This document shows positions 1 through 7,565 of a stretch of DNA of 33,164 nt, piece by piece. A program made the translations under genes and the position numbers. Positions within the stretch are counted from its first letter, which is position 1; each line of letters begins with the position of its first letter. Below the pieces are notes generated by a model. It had not been told where the DNA came from, ran no database searches, and saw nothing but the letters and a program-made list of their open reading frames with translations. The DNA is from Betaproteobacteria bacterium RIFCSPLOWO2_02_FULL_63_19 (GTDB lineage Bacteria; Pseudomonadota; Gammaproteobacteria; Burkholderiales; SG8-39). The stretch lies in NCBI GenBank assembly GCA_001770415.1, contig MEQX01000064.1, positions 53,923 to 87,086 on the forward strand, given 5' to 3'.

Positions 1-105
1 ACGAAGCCGGCGCTTGGCGCGCGAAGGCGCAGCCTAGACCCCGTATAAGGGTCCAGGCCTGCTTGCCACGCCGACAGGTATCGTTTCTTCGAACTGGAGC
101 AATCA
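1..105. other. non-coding left edge with a small hairpin
   Basis: No coding region is supported in the first 105 bases. A short stem (GACCC / GGGTC, with flanking CCT/AGG pairs) spans about 33-57, but no T-run follows it, so I do not call it a terminator. The ppiA ribosome binding site (GGAG, 6 bases before the ATG) lies at the right end. The stretch may hold the end of an upstream transcription unit that the window cuts off. Confidence 0.35.
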
Positions 106-675
106 ATGAGAATCTTTCTTTTCCTCGCGATGGCGATACTCGCCAGCGGCAACGCCCTGGGCCAGAATCCGCGGGTCGAGTTGAAAACCACGCGTGGGGA
201 CATCGTCGTCGAACTCTACGCGGACAAAGCGCCAAGAACCGTCGCCAACTTTCTCCAGTACGTCAAAGACGGTTTCTACAACGGCACGATCTTTCACCGC
301 GTCATCGACGGCTTCATGGTCCAGGGGGGAGGATTCGACCGCGACATGCACGAAAAACCCAAAACGCGCCCGCCCATAGAAAACGAGGCCGCGAACCGCG
401 TGAAGAACGAAGTCGGCACGATCGCGATGGCGCGCACGCCCAATCCGCACTCGGCGACTGCGCAGTTCTTCATCAACCTCAAGGATAACGATTTTCTCAA
501 CTACCGCGAGCCGACCAGGCAGGGGTACGGCTATGCGGTGTTCGGCAAGGTCACTCGTGGCATGGACGTCGTCAACACAATCGCCAAGGTGGCGACCGGA
601 AACGCAGGGCCGCACCAGAACGTTCCGCGCGAACCCATCATCATCGAATCCGCAACCGTCAACAAGGGAAAGTGA
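106..675 (+). CDS. ppiA: periplasmic peptidyl-prolyl cis-trans isomerase, cyclophilin type
   Basis: Cyclophilin of 189 residues that should catalyse cis-trans isomerisation of prolyl bonds. The first 19-20 residues are a hydrophobic signal peptide ending near ALGQ, so the mature enzyme should be periplasmic. The core shows the bacterial cyclophilin signatures: [14 protein letters not shown], then [17 protein letters not shown], then GYAVFGKV. The ATG at 106 has GGAG six bases upstream. The gene ends in a GTGA overlap with a second cyclophilin that lacks a signal peptide, so this is a periplasmic/cytoplasmic pair probably translated from one message. Length and motifs are normal. Family assignment is secure; the compartment is inferred from the N-terminus. 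Confidence 0.93.
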   Translation: MRIFLFLAMAILASGNALGQNPRVELKTTRGDIVVELYADKAPRTVANFLQYVKDGFYNGTIFHRVIDGFMVQGGGFDRDMHEKPKTRPPIENEAANRVKNEVGTIAMARTPNPHSATAQFFINLKDNDFLNYREPTRQGYGYAVFGKVTRGMDVVNTIAKVATGNAGPHQNVPREPIIIESATVNKGK

Positions 676-1175
676 GCACACCCATGGTCAAACTGCATAC
701 CAATCACGGCACCGTAACCCTGGAACTCGACGCGGCGAGCGCGCCCGAAACGGTAAAGAACTTCCTCGCTTATGTGGAGAGCGGGCACTATTCAAACACC
801 GTGTTCCACCGCGTGATCGACGGGTTCATGATCCAGGGCGGCGGCTTCGAACCCGGCATGAAGCAGAAACCGACTCAGGCGCCGGTAAAGAACGAGGCAA
901 ACAATGGCCTGAAGAACGACCGCTACACAATCGCTATGGCGCGCACGTCAGACCCGCACTCGGCAAGCGCGCAGTTCTTCATCAACGTCGCCGACAACGG
1001 CTTTCTCAATCACAAGGCCCAGACGCCCGACGCGTGGGGCTACTGCGTCTTCGGCCGCGTGACCGCGGGCCAGGACGTGGTGGACAAGATCAAGGGCGTG
1101 CAGACCGGCAGGCGGGGCCCCCACGGCGACGTCCCGGTCGAAGACATTATCATCGAGCGCACGGAAGTGGTGTGA
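672..1175 (+). CDS. ppiB: cytoplasmic peptidyl-prolyl cis-trans isomerase, cyclophilin type
   Basis: Second cyclophilin, 167 residues from the GTG at 672 or 163 from the ATG at 684. It has no signal peptide, so it should fold proteins in the cytoplasm. The diagnostic blocks are [36 protein letters not shown] and [17 protein letters not shown]. The GTG at 672 overlaps the ppiA stop. The ATG at 684 fits the usual PpiB start (MVKLHTNHG) better, and the start remains open. It resembles ppiA closely in the core, which suggests an old tandem duplication. Its stop overlaps the lpxH start (GTGA). Confidence 0.92.
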   Translation: MSTPMVKLHTNHGTVTLELDAASAPETVKNFLAYVESGHYSNTVFHRVIDGFMIQGGGFEPGMKQKPTQAPVKNEANNGLKNDRYTIAMARTSDPHSASAQFFINVADNGFLNHKAQTPDAWGYCVFGRVTAGQDVVDKIKGVQTGRRGPHGDVPVEDIIIERTEVV

Positions 1176-1900
1176 TTCTGTTCGTCTCCGACCTGCACCT
1201 GTGCAGTTCGCGGCCGGAGACATGCCGGATCTTCTTCGATTTCCTCGCCGGCCCCGCGCGCGGGGCCGACGCGCTTTACATCCTCGGCGATCTGTTCGAG
1301 TACTGGGCCGGCGACGACGATATCGATGATCCGTTCAACGCGTCGATCGTCTCCGCCTTGCGTGGTTGCGCCGGCGATACGCCCGTGTACCTCATGCACG
1401 GCAACCGCGATTTCCTGCTCGGCGAACGCTTCGCGCTCGCCGCAGGCGTGCAGCTGATCGACGATCCGGCGCTTATTGACTGCTGCGGCACTCCGACGCT
1501 GCTCACGCACGGAGATGCGCTTTGCACCGACGATGAGGACTACATGCGCTTTCGCGCCGAGGTGCGCTCGGCCCGGTGGATCGAAGCGTTCCTGGCGACA
1601 CCGCTGACAGAGCGCAAGATGAGAATCGAGGCGCTGCGCCGCGAAAGCGAAGCGCAAAAGAAACGCAAGCCGATGCGAACCATGGACGTCAACGATCTGG
1701 CCGTGCAAGCACTGCTGCGTAGTCACGCGTATCCACGGCTCGTCCACGGTCACACCCACCGACCCGCAAGACATGAGCATGTCGTCGACGCGCACCGCTG
1801 CGAACGCTGGGTGCTCGCCGACTGGTACGCGTCCGGGAGCTACCTGAGCAGCATTGGAAGCGAAACCGTTTCCGTGGCGTTGCCGAACAAATCTAGTTAG
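1172..1900 (+). CDS. lpxH: UDP-2,3-diacylglucosamine diphosphatase
   Basis: LpxH hydrolyses UDP-2,3-diacylglucosamine to lipid X in lipid A synthesis, at the inner face of the cytoplasmic membrane. The 242-residue product carries the full calcineurin-like metal set: D7 and H9 (SDLHL), D40 (GDLFEYW), N78 (HGNRDF), H113 (THGDA), H194 and H196 (HGHTHRP). I chose the GTG at 1172 because it makes the protein begin [10 protein letters not shown], the family's normal N-terminus, and overlaps the ppiB stop as GTGA. An open frame continues far upstream but is only a shadow of the cyclophilin genes. The stop overlaps that of the convergent metZ by four bases. Confidence 0.93.
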   Translation: MILFVSDLHLCSSRPETCRIFFDFLAGPARGADALYILGDLFEYWAGDDDIDDPFNASIVSALRGCAGDTPVYLMHGNRDFLLGERFALAAGVQLIDDPALIDCCGTPTLLTHGDALCTDDEDYMRFRAEVRSARWIEAFLATPLTERKMRIEALRRESEAQKKRKPMRTMDVNDLAVQALLRSHAYPRLVHGHTHRPARHEHVVDAHRCERWVLADWYASGSYLSSIGSETVSVALPNKSS

Positions 1901-3069
1901 CCATCCAATCCGCGCGCCAGATCGGCCTGGATATCGTTCAGCGCTTCCAGCCCCACCGCGACGCGCAGCAGCCCCTCGGTGATGCCGGCCCGCGCCCGCG
2001 CCTCGGCGCTGATTCGCCCGTGCGTGGTCGTCGCCGGATGGGTGATCGTGGACTTGGTGTCCCCGAGGTTGGCGGTGATGGAGATCATTCGGGTCGAATC
2101 GACGACGTGCCAGGCCGGTTCCCTGCCCCCTTTCACCTCGAACGAAACGACGGCACCCCCCGAGCGCTGCTGACGCATGGCCAGCGCGTGCTGCGGATGC
2201 GACGGCAGTCCTGGATAGAACACGCGCGTCACGGCGGGCTGTCTCTCGAGCCACCGCGCAAGTTCCACCGCCGTCGCCGACTGCGCCTGCATGCGGATGG
2301 CGAGCGTTTCCATTCCTTTCAGCAGTACCCAGGCATTGAATGCGGACAAGGTGGGTCCGGCCGTACGCAGAAATGGAAAAATGTTTTCAATCACGACCTC
2401 TTTCTTGCCCAGAACCGCGCCGCCGAGTACGCGGCCCTGCCCATCAAGGTATTTGGTCGCCGAGTGAATAATCAGATCCGCGCCCAGTTCGAGCGGCCGC
2501 TGCAGGACCGGCGTGCAGAAGCAATTGTCCACCACCAACAGCGCGCCGGCAGCGTGCGCGATCTGCGCCAGCTCGGCAATGTCGAAAACCTCGGTCAAGG
2601 GGTTCGAGGGCGTCTCGACGAACAGCAGCTTCGTCGCTCCCGGTCTTACCGCCTCGCGCCACGCGGTGGGATCGGGGCCATCGACATAGGTGGTCTCGAC
2701 GCCGAATTTCGCCAATATTCCGAACAGATTCACCGTGGCGCCGAATATCGACGAAGAGGAGACGAGGTGCTCGCCGCTTTTCATGAGCCCCATGCAGCAG
2801 GCAAGGATGGCCGACATGCCCGATGCGGTCGCAACGCACGCTTCGGCGCCCTCCAGCGCGGCTAGCCGCTCGCCGAATGCGGTGACCGTCGGGTTGGTAA
2901 AACGCGAATAGATATATCCGGGTTCGTCGCCCTTGAAACACGCCGCCGCCTTCGCCGCGTTGTCGAATATGAAGCTTGAGGTCAGATAGAGCGCTTCCGA
3001 GTGCTCGCCGAACTGGCTGCGTGCAATGCCCGCGCGAACAGCCAAGGTGTCGATGTCGTAATCCTGCAT
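1897..3069 (-). CDS. metZ: O-succinylhomoserine sulfhydrylase
   Basis: PLP enzyme of the Cys/Met metabolism family, 390 residues. MetZ makes homocysteine from an O-acylated homoserine and sulfide, bypassing cystathionine. Visible are Y54-S-R in the tetramer-contributed cofactor site, D181 (VVDNCF) and the PLP lysine K206 in HSATKYLDGQG. The overall pattern fits MetZ better than MetB or MetC, although cystathionine gamma-synthases are close relatives. The ribosome binding site before the ATG is weak (CCGG region). Upstream lie a promoter, a SAM-II-type aptamer and an intrinsic terminator, so expression is probably shut off when SAM is plentiful. That regulation fits a methionine-pathway enzyme. 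Confidence 0.9.
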   Translation of the reverse strand: MQDYDIDTLAVRAGIARSQFGEHSEALYLTSSFIFDNAAKAAACFKGDEPGYIYSRFTNPTVTAFGERLAALEGAEACVATASGMSAILACCMGLMKSGEHLVSSSSIFGATVNLFGILAKFGVETTYVDGPDPTAWREAVRPGATKLLFVETPSNPLTEVFDIAELAQIAHAAGALLVVDNCFCTPVLQRPLELGADLIIHSATKYLDGQGRVLGGAVLGKKEVVIENIFPFLRTAGPTLSAFNAWVLLKGMETLAIRMQAQSATAVELARWLERQPAVTRVFYPGLPSHPQHALAMRQQRSGGAVVSFEVKGGREPAWHVVDSTRMISITANLGDTKSTITHPATTTHGRISAEARARAGITEGLLRVAVGLEALNDIQADLARGLDG

Positions 3070-3080
3070 GATCCGGTCCG

Positions 3081-3119
3081 AAAAAATGAAAAACCCGTCC
3101 AGCTTTCGCTAAGACGGGT
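3081..3119 (-). terminator. intrinsic terminator in the metZ leader (attenuator)
   Basis: On the minus strand ACCCGTC (3099-3093 side) pairs with GACGGGT (3119-3113 side). Inside, AGC-GAAA-GCT forms a short capped stem. A TTTTT run and a further T-rich stretch follow. The hairpin sits between the SAM-II-like aptamer and the metZ start, so it would stop transcription before the gene. The aptamer's 3' segment contains CGCTAA and the terminator's upper part contains TTAGCG. These are complementary and could form an alternative antiterminator when SAM is absent. The hairpin is seen directly; the switching mechanism is inferred. Confidence 0.8.
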
Positions 3120-3129
3120 CTTGGCCACG

Positions 3130-3197
3130 CTTTAGCGGTATTTGTTTGCCGGTAGGTCCGGCTGCGCCCGCAAGCTGTCTCTCAAATCGGCGCGATT
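3130..3197 (-). promoter_or_regulatory. SAM-II riboswitch aptamer upstream of metZ
   Basis: Read on the minus strand, the segment has the order of conserved elements I know from SAM-II. A P1 arm GCGCC (3193-3189) is followed by GATTTG (3188-3183), then GCTTGC (3175-3170 region), the P1 partner GGCGC (3168-3164), and a 3' part with ACAAATACCGCTAAAGC (about 3146-3130). ATTTG can pair with CAAAT to form the pseudoknot. Between P1 and the 3' part is an extra small hairpin, GCCGG/CCGGC (3148-3162), inside the loop. It lies directly upstream of metZ, a classic SAM-II target. SAM-II is best known from Alphaproteobacteria. I could not run a covariance model. Confidence 0.78.
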
Positions 3198-3200
3198 GGG

Positions 3201-3229
3201 AAGCTACGCCTGAAACCGGAGGATGTCAA
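3201..3229 (-). promoter_or_regulatory. sigma-70-like promoter of the metZ leader
   Basis: On the minus strand a perfect -35 hexamer TTGACA (3229-3224) is followed by exactly 17 bases and the -10 element TAGCTT (3206-3201). Initiation about seven bases downstream would fall near 3194, at the first base of the SAM-II P1 arm. That agreement between promoter and aptamer supports both calls. metZ would therefore be transcribed separately from purF and the genes upstream. Confidence 0.6.
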
Positions 3230-3263
3230 TCGCGAACTTGGTGCCTGTCCGAGCGCGCCGTGC

Positions 3264-4772
3264 TCAAGCCATGTTGACGTCGGCTGATGTGGTCTCTTCA
3301 TCGCCTTCCTGCCGCGAAGGATCCCGCTCTTTCTCCACTGACGCGAGGTATTCGCTGGTCACGTCACCTGTAATGTAGTTGCCGTCGAAACAGGACGTCT
3401 CGAAGTGCACCAATTTCGGGTTCGCCGAGCGCACGGACTGCTTGAGCGCGTCCATTTCCTGGTAGATAACCGCGTCCGCGCCGATTTCGCAGGCGATTTC
3501 GTCGACCGTGCGGTTGGTCGCGATGAGCTCGGAACGCGTGGGCATGTCGATGCCGTAGACGTTGGGGTAGCGAACCGGCGGCGCGGCTGAGGCAAAATAC
3601 ACCTTGTTCGCGCCGGCCTCGCGCGCCATCGTCACGATCTCGCGACTGGTCGTGCCGCGCACGATGGAATCGTCGACGATGAGCACGTTCTTGCCCCGAA
3701 ATTCCATTGCCATCACGTTGAGCTTCTGGCGCACCGATTTGCGGCGGATGGTCTGGCCCGGCATGATGAAAGTGCGCCCGACATAACGGTTTCGTACGAA
3801 ACCCTCGCGGAACGACACGCCCAGCCCCTTGGCCAGCTCGAGCGCGCTGGGACGGCTTGTATCGGGAACCGGCACGACGACGTCGATCTCGAGGCCGGAC
3901 ATGGTCCGTTTGATCTTGTCGGCGAGCTGCTGGCCCATGTTGAGCCGGGTTTCGTAGACGGACACCCCGTCGATGACCGAATCGGGCCGCGCCAAGTACA
4001 CGTATTCAAAGATGCACGGGGAAAGCATCGTTCGCACGGCGCACTGGCGGCTGTAAAATTCGCCGCGTTCACTCACCAATATCGCCTCGCCCGGCGCGAC
4101 GTCCCTCACCAGTTCGAAACCCATTGCGGCGATCACTACACTCTCCGACGCCACCACGTATTCGGGACCGTCAGGTGATGTGTTCGTACCGAACACGAGG
4201 GGTCGGATTCCGTAGGGGTCGCGGAACGCGAGCAGCCCGAACCCGGAAATCATGGCCACAACCGCGTAGGCACCTCGGCAGCGCCGATGCACGTTCGACA
4301 CCGCGGTAAATATCGTGTCCGCGTCCAGCTTCGCGCCCTTCGCCGCGAGTTCCAATTCGTGCGCGAGTACGTTGAGCAACACTTCGGAGTCCGAGTTGGT
4401 GTTGATGTGACGCAGATCCTGCCGGAACATCTCCTCCTTCAGCGCCTCGGAATTGGTGAGATTACCGTTGTGCCCGAGCACGACCCCGAACGGGGAATTG
4501 ACGTAGAACGGCTGCGCTTCGGCGGAATTGAACGCCGATCCCGCTGTGGGGTACCGGCAGTGTGCAATGCCTACTTCGCCCGCGAGATTGCGCATGTTGC
4601 GTGTGTGGAACACGTCGCGCACGTAGCCGGGCCCCTTGTGCATGTGGAAGGTCTTACCCTCCGCGGTGACGATACCGGCTGCGTCCTGACCGCGGTGTTG
4701 CAGCAGCAACAACCCGTCGTAGAGGAGTTGATTGACCGGCGTCTTTGCCACGACTCCGATAATGCCGCACAT
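3264..4772 (-). CDS. purF: amidophosphoribosyltransferase
   Basis: PurF transfers glutamine amide nitrogen to PRPP, the committed step of purine synthesis in the cytoplasm. The 502-residue length is normal. I start it at the ATG at 4772, not at the longer open frame, because the protein must begin MCGIIGV: Cys2 is the N-terminal nucleophile once Met is removed. AGGGGAG precedes this ATG at good distance. The glutaminase domain shows QHRGQDAAGI and GHNGNLTN, and the C-terminal phosphoribosyltransferase domain shows the PRPP loop VLIVDDSIVRGTTS. It lies 11 bases after cvpA, and a cvpA-purF pair is common in proteobacteria, so the two are probably co-transcribed. Confidence 0.96.
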   Translation of the reverse strand: MCGIIGVVAKTPVNQLLYDGLLLLQHRGQDAAGIVTAEGKTFHMHKGPGYVRDVFHTRNMRNLAGEVGIAHCRYPTAGSAFNSAEAQPFYVNSPFGVVLGHNGNLTNSEALKEEMFRQDLRHINTNSDSEVLLNVLAHELELAAKGAKLDADTIFTAVSNVHRRCRGAYAVVAMISGFGLLAFRDPYGIRPLVFGTNTSPDGPEYVVASESVVIAAMGFELVRDVAPGEAILVSERGEFYSRQCAVRTMLSPCIFEYVYLARPDSVIDGVSVYETRLNMGQQLADKIKRTMSGLEIDVVVPVPDTSRPSALELAKGLGVSFREGFVRNRYVGRTFIMPGQTIRRKSVRQKLNVMAMEFRGKNVLIVDDSIVRGTTSREIVTMAREAGANKVYFASAAPPVRYPNVYGIDMPTRSELIATNRTVDEIACEIGADAVIYQEMDALKQSVRSANPKLVHFETSCFDGNYITGDVTSEYLASVEKERDPSRQEGDEETTSADVNMA

Positions 4773-4783
4773 TGCCGTCTCCC

Positions 4784-5272
4784 CTATCGGTACTTCAGAC
4801 GCTGCGCTACACCCGCAGGCAGATAGGGCTTGAGCGCCAACGCTGCGGTTTCGAACGGACTGGACAGCACCGCCCGTCTCCAGAACGGCTCGGCCGGCAA
4901 TGGCGTCAATCCCGCCAGCAATACGACGAGCAGCACGATTGCCACACCGCGCACCGCCCCGAACACCGTTCCAAGCAACCGGTCGAGCAATCCCAGACCC
5001 GCCGCACGCACCAGCAGCGAGAGCACCACGGCAGCAAAGCCGCTCACCACAAGTACAGCGACGAAGATCAGCAGAAACGCCAACAGGCCGGAGAGCAGCG
5101 GTCCGAGACTCCGCGGCAGTTCCTGGGCAACAATACCGGAAAACGCGGTCGCCAGCACGAATGCCGCAATCCACCCGGCGAGCGACACGACTTCACGCAT
5201 GATGCCCCTAAACGTCCCAAGCAGCATGGACAGCCCGAGCACGCTCAAAACGCAATAGTCAAACCATGTCAT
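4784..5272 (-). CDS. cvpA: CvpA family inner-membrane protein
   Basis: Protein of 162 residues with four hydrophobic segments, at roughly 5-25, 30-50, 60-90 and 100-122, and a charged C-terminal tail. It opens MTWFDYCVLSVLGLSM, as CvpA proteins do, and has FRGIMREVVSLAGW after the first segment. CvpA was named for colicin V production in E. coli and is linked to envelope homeostasis; its biochemical activity is not established. The position immediately upstream of purF is the usual one. It follows the SPOR-domain gene by 72 bases and is likely part of the folC-SPOR-cvpA-purF transcription unit. Confidence 0.88.
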   Translation of the reverse strand: MTWFDYCVLSVLGLSMLLGTFRGIMREVVSLAGWIAAFVLATAFSGIVAQELPRSLGPLLSGLLAFLLIFVAVLVVSGFAAVVLSLLVRAAGLGLLDRLLGTVFGAVRGVAIVLLVVLLAGLTPLPAEPFWRRAVLSSPFETAALALKPYLPAGVAQRLKYR

Positions 5273-5344
5273 TGGTGGATGTAGCGCAGATGGGCGCCTC
5301 CGCGGAAGGACTGGCCTGGTCCGCCGAATTGCCTGGTCACCGGC

Positions 5345-6025
5345 TCACCGTTGCCCCACCGTTCCAGGTGGGATGCCCGCCGCCGCGATCTTCTTCTGGG
5401 CCTGCTCGGCCTTGCGTTTGCTGTCGAATGGCCCCGCGCGCACCCGCGTCGTCGGCTCGCCCTTGGGACCGGTGACGGCCTCCGTGTAACTTTGCACGCC
5501 GGCCGCCGCTAGCTTGTCGCGCAAATGCTTTACGTTCGCCTGGTTCGCGTAGGCACCAAGACTGATGACCCACATGTCCTTGCCTTCGAGCAGAGCCTTC
5601 GCTCGAGCCGCTTCTGCGTCAGCACCGGCTGCAGCTTTGTGCTCCTTCTTCGAGTTTGTCGCAGCCTTTTTGGCAGGCTCCGATGCCGAGGAGGCATTCG
5701 TCGTGACGGACGGCTGCTGTGGCTTTGCCGGTGCCGTTGCAGGTGCCGAGGCCGCCCCTGCGTCCTCGCCCGCCTCTGGCACTGCACGTGGACGAACGCG
5801 GCTGTTGAACCGTCCCGCGTCCTGACCCGGAATCTCGATGATGAGGTCTCGCCCTACCGGACTTGGCTCGCTATCAAGGACGATCGGCAGCACGATGACA
5901 ACCAAAACCACCAGCGCGATCGCTCCCACGAGGCGCCTGCGCGCGCGTCGTTGAAGCAGGGTTGCATCCAGGGTTTCGGCCAATTGGGATTCCGGTTGAT
6001 ACTGGGATTCCGTCAAAACCACCAC
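5345..6025 (-). CDS. SPOR-domain membrane protein (DedD-like)
   Basis: Bitopic inner-membrane protein. A short cytoplasmic N-terminus with the basic patch RRARRR leads into one membrane segment (VGAIALVVLVVIVLPIVL). An Ala/Pro/Lys-rich linker follows, and the last 75 or so residues are a SPOR domain (WVISLGAYANQANVKHL ... TTRVRAGPFDSKRKAEQA). SPOR domains bind denuded septal peptidoglycan, so a role at the division site is expected by family. The start is uncertain: GTG codons at 6025 and 6022 and a TTG at 6016 are all possible. The TTG has AGGTGG close upstream. The longer frame to 6190 runs through folC and is not credible. The gene sits between folC and cvpA, the usual place for dedD. Confidence 0.83.
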   Translation of the reverse strand: MVVLTESQYQPESQLAETLDATLLQRRARRRLVGAIALVVLVVIVLPIVLDSEPSPVGRDLIIEIPGQDAGRFNSRVRPRAVPEAGEDAGAASAPATAPAKPQQPSVTTNASSASEPAKKAATNSKKEHKAAAGADAEAARAKALLEGKDMWVISLGAYANQANVKHLRDKLAAAGVQSYTEAVTGPKGEPTTRVRAGPFDSKRKAEQAQKKIAAAGIPPGTVGQR

Positions 6026-6035
6026 CTGCGCCGCA

Positions 6036-7313
6036 TCAGGGTCCCGAGCCCGAAGCCTGCGCGGCCAACACCTCCGCGACGGTGTAGAACGATCCGAAAA
6101 CGATGATTCTATCATTCTCTCCGGCCCGCTTGCAGGCAGCCTCGAATGCCAAACGCGGCGAGTCGAACAGCCGCACGTCGGCGCCTGCATCGGTCGAGAT
6201 CACGGCTTCCTCCAGCATCGCCGCCTCCGCCCCCCGGGGACCACTGAGCGTGGCCGCATACCAGGTGCTGATCCGGCCCTTGAGCGCAGCGCATACACCT
6301 GCGATATCCTTGTCGCGCAGCATTCCGAACACCGCGTGCGTTGACGAAAACGCGCCCATGTCGTCGAGATTCCGGGCCAGCACTTCCGCCGCCTGAGGAT
6401 TATGCGCAACGTCAAGCACTGTGGCAGGGTACCCCGGCAGTACCTGGAACCGTCCCGGACACTCGGCGCCGGCCAGCCCTGCGCGCACGTCGCTTGCCGC
6501 TACCGGAAGGTGATCGGCGAGCGCCTGCAACGCGGCCAGACAGGCGCTCGCATTGAGCAACTGGCAGGACCCGCGAAGCGCGGGCAGCGGCAATTCCTCC
6601 TGTCGGCTGCCGCTGCCCCAAAACCGCCAGTGCCCGCCTTCGCTGACACAGCCGAATTCGCGTCCAAGGCACTGCAGTTCCGCACCAATGGACCTCGCGT
6701 GAGCGATCACCGATGCGGGCGGTTCCGGATCAGCGACGATCGCCGGGCGTCCCGCTCGGAGTATTCCGGCCTTCTCAAAGCCGATCTGCTCGCGGGTATC
6801 GCCGAGATAGCCGGTGTGGTCGATCGAAATGCTCGTAACAATTGCGCAGTCGGTATCGAACACGTTCACCGCGTCCAGGCGCCCGCCCATGCCGACTTCG
6901 AGGATGAGCACGTCGAGCCGCTCGCGGGCAAACAGCACCCAGGCAGCCAGAGTCCCGAATTCAAAATACGTGAGCGGAACACCGGCTCGGGCCGCCTCTA
7001 CCGTTGCAAACGCGTGGCACAGGCTGTCGTCCTCAGCGCACTTGCCGCTCAGGCGCACCCGTTCGTTGTATCGCAGCAGGTGCGGTGAACTGTACATTCC
7101 GACTGCGTACCCGGCGGCGAGCAGGATGGCCTCCAGGATCGAACAGGTCGAGCCCTTGCCGTTGGTGCCTGCGACGGTAATGATGGTCGCCTCGGATCGC
7201 AGCGCAAGGCGACTCATCACTTCGCGCACGCGTTCCAATCCGAGCTCAATGCTCTTCGGATGGATACGCTCGATGTATTCCAGCCACTCGGGCAGCGTCG
7301 CGGGCGTATGCAT
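6036..7313 (-). CDS. folC: bifunctional dihydrofolate synthase / folylpolyglutamate synthase
   Basis: FolC adds glutamate to dihydropteroate and then further glutamates to folates, in the cytoplasm. At 425 residues it has the normal length. The ATP-binding loop GTNGKGST is at residues 49-56. Further Mur-ligase family blocks are MYSSPHLLRYNERV, LEVGMGGRLDAVNV, SIDHTGYLGD and, in the C-terminal half, VLDVAHNPQA. The stop lies just before the start region of the SPOR gene. The accD-folC order is typical, but here a 252-base gap containing two hairpins separates them. Confidence 0.95.
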   Translation of the reverse strand: MHTPATLPEWLEYIERIHPKSIELGLERVREVMSRLALRSEATIITVAGTNGKGSTCSILEAILLAAGYAVGMYSSPHLLRYNERVRLSGKCAEDDSLCHAFATVEAARAGVPLTYFEFGTLAAWVLFARERLDVLILEVGMGGRLDAVNVFDTDCAIVTSISIDHTGYLGDTREQIGFEKAGILRAGRPAIVADPEPPASVIAHARSIGAELQCLGREFGCVSEGGHWRFWGSGSRQEELPLPALRGSCQLLNASACLAALQALADHLPVAASDVRAGLAGAECPGRFQVLPGYPATVLDVAHNPQAAEVLARNLDDMGAFSSTHAVFGMLRDKDIAGVCAALKGRISTWYAATLSGPRGAEAAMLEEAVISTDAGADVRLFDSPRLAFEAACKRAGENDRIIVFGSFYTVAEVLAAQASGSGP

Positions 7314-7378
7314 TTTGGAGCTACGGGTCGAGCGTCACCGCTGAAGATTAGCGAGAAGAATCGGGTTTCGTATATGTC

Positions 7379-7425
7379 TCTCGATTGCGCAGCGTTGCGC
7401 AGTTTGCAACGCTGCGCAATCGAGA
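7379..7425. repeat. perfect 20-bp inverted repeat with 7-base loop
   Basis: The left arm 7379-7398 (TCTCGATTGCGCAGCGTTGC) is the exact reverse complement of 7406-7425, with loop GCAGTTT. Each arm is internally repetitive (TTGCGCA appears in the arm and again at the loop edge). No T-run follows on either strand, so it is not a standard intrinsic terminator. It could be an RNA-processing or stabilising hairpin, a protein-binding palindrome, or a small dispersed repeat. Confidence 0.9.
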
Positions 7426-7463
7426 AAACAGGGGCGCCAAATCAATCCAGCCTCACTGATTTC

Positions 7464-7500
7464 GACTCCGCCGGATCGGGATTCTCCGATTCGGCGAGTC
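7464..7500. repeat. imperfect inverted repeat between accD and folC
   Basis: GACTC then GCCG then ATCGG (7464-7479, with one extra C and one G/A difference) faces CCGAT, CGGC, GAGTC (7486-7500) across a short loop, GATTCT. In RNA it would be a stem of about 15 pairs with one bulge. Like its neighbour at 7379-7425 it lacks a T-run. It lies directly after the accD stop on the transcribed strand. Confidence 0.6.
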
Positions 7501-7565
7501 GAGGAAGCACCGTGAACGCAGCGACCATAGTGTCGTACCGTGCGCCCGCGCACTAATCTTGCAGA

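Larger units (their letters stand above)
7314..7565. other. accD-folC intergenic region
   Basis: These 252 bases hold no supportable gene. Small open frames here have low-complexity, Arg-rich translations with no recognisable family. The region carries a perfect 20-base inverted repeat and a second imperfect one, both listed separately. I found no convincing promoter. Whether accD messages run on into folC is open. Confidence 0.6.

Noticed and set aside
33-57. Terminator hairpin at the left edge
   Set aside because: The stem is short and there is no T-run on either strand.
533-1171. Plus-strand frame leading into lpxH
   Set aside because: Its translation is Arg-rich and lies in another frame across ppiA and ppiB; only the part from 1172 is LpxH.
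4773-5174. N-terminal extension of the purF frame
   Set aside because: PurF must begin MCGIIG for its Cys2 nucleophile, and the extension runs antiparallel in frame content through cvpA with Cys/Arg-rich, unlikely sequence.
7335-7553. Minus-strand open frame of 72 codons in the accD-folC gap
   Set aside because: It runs through the perfect inverted repeat, shows no family features and has no clear RBS; the apparent frame comes from repeat structure and GC bias.
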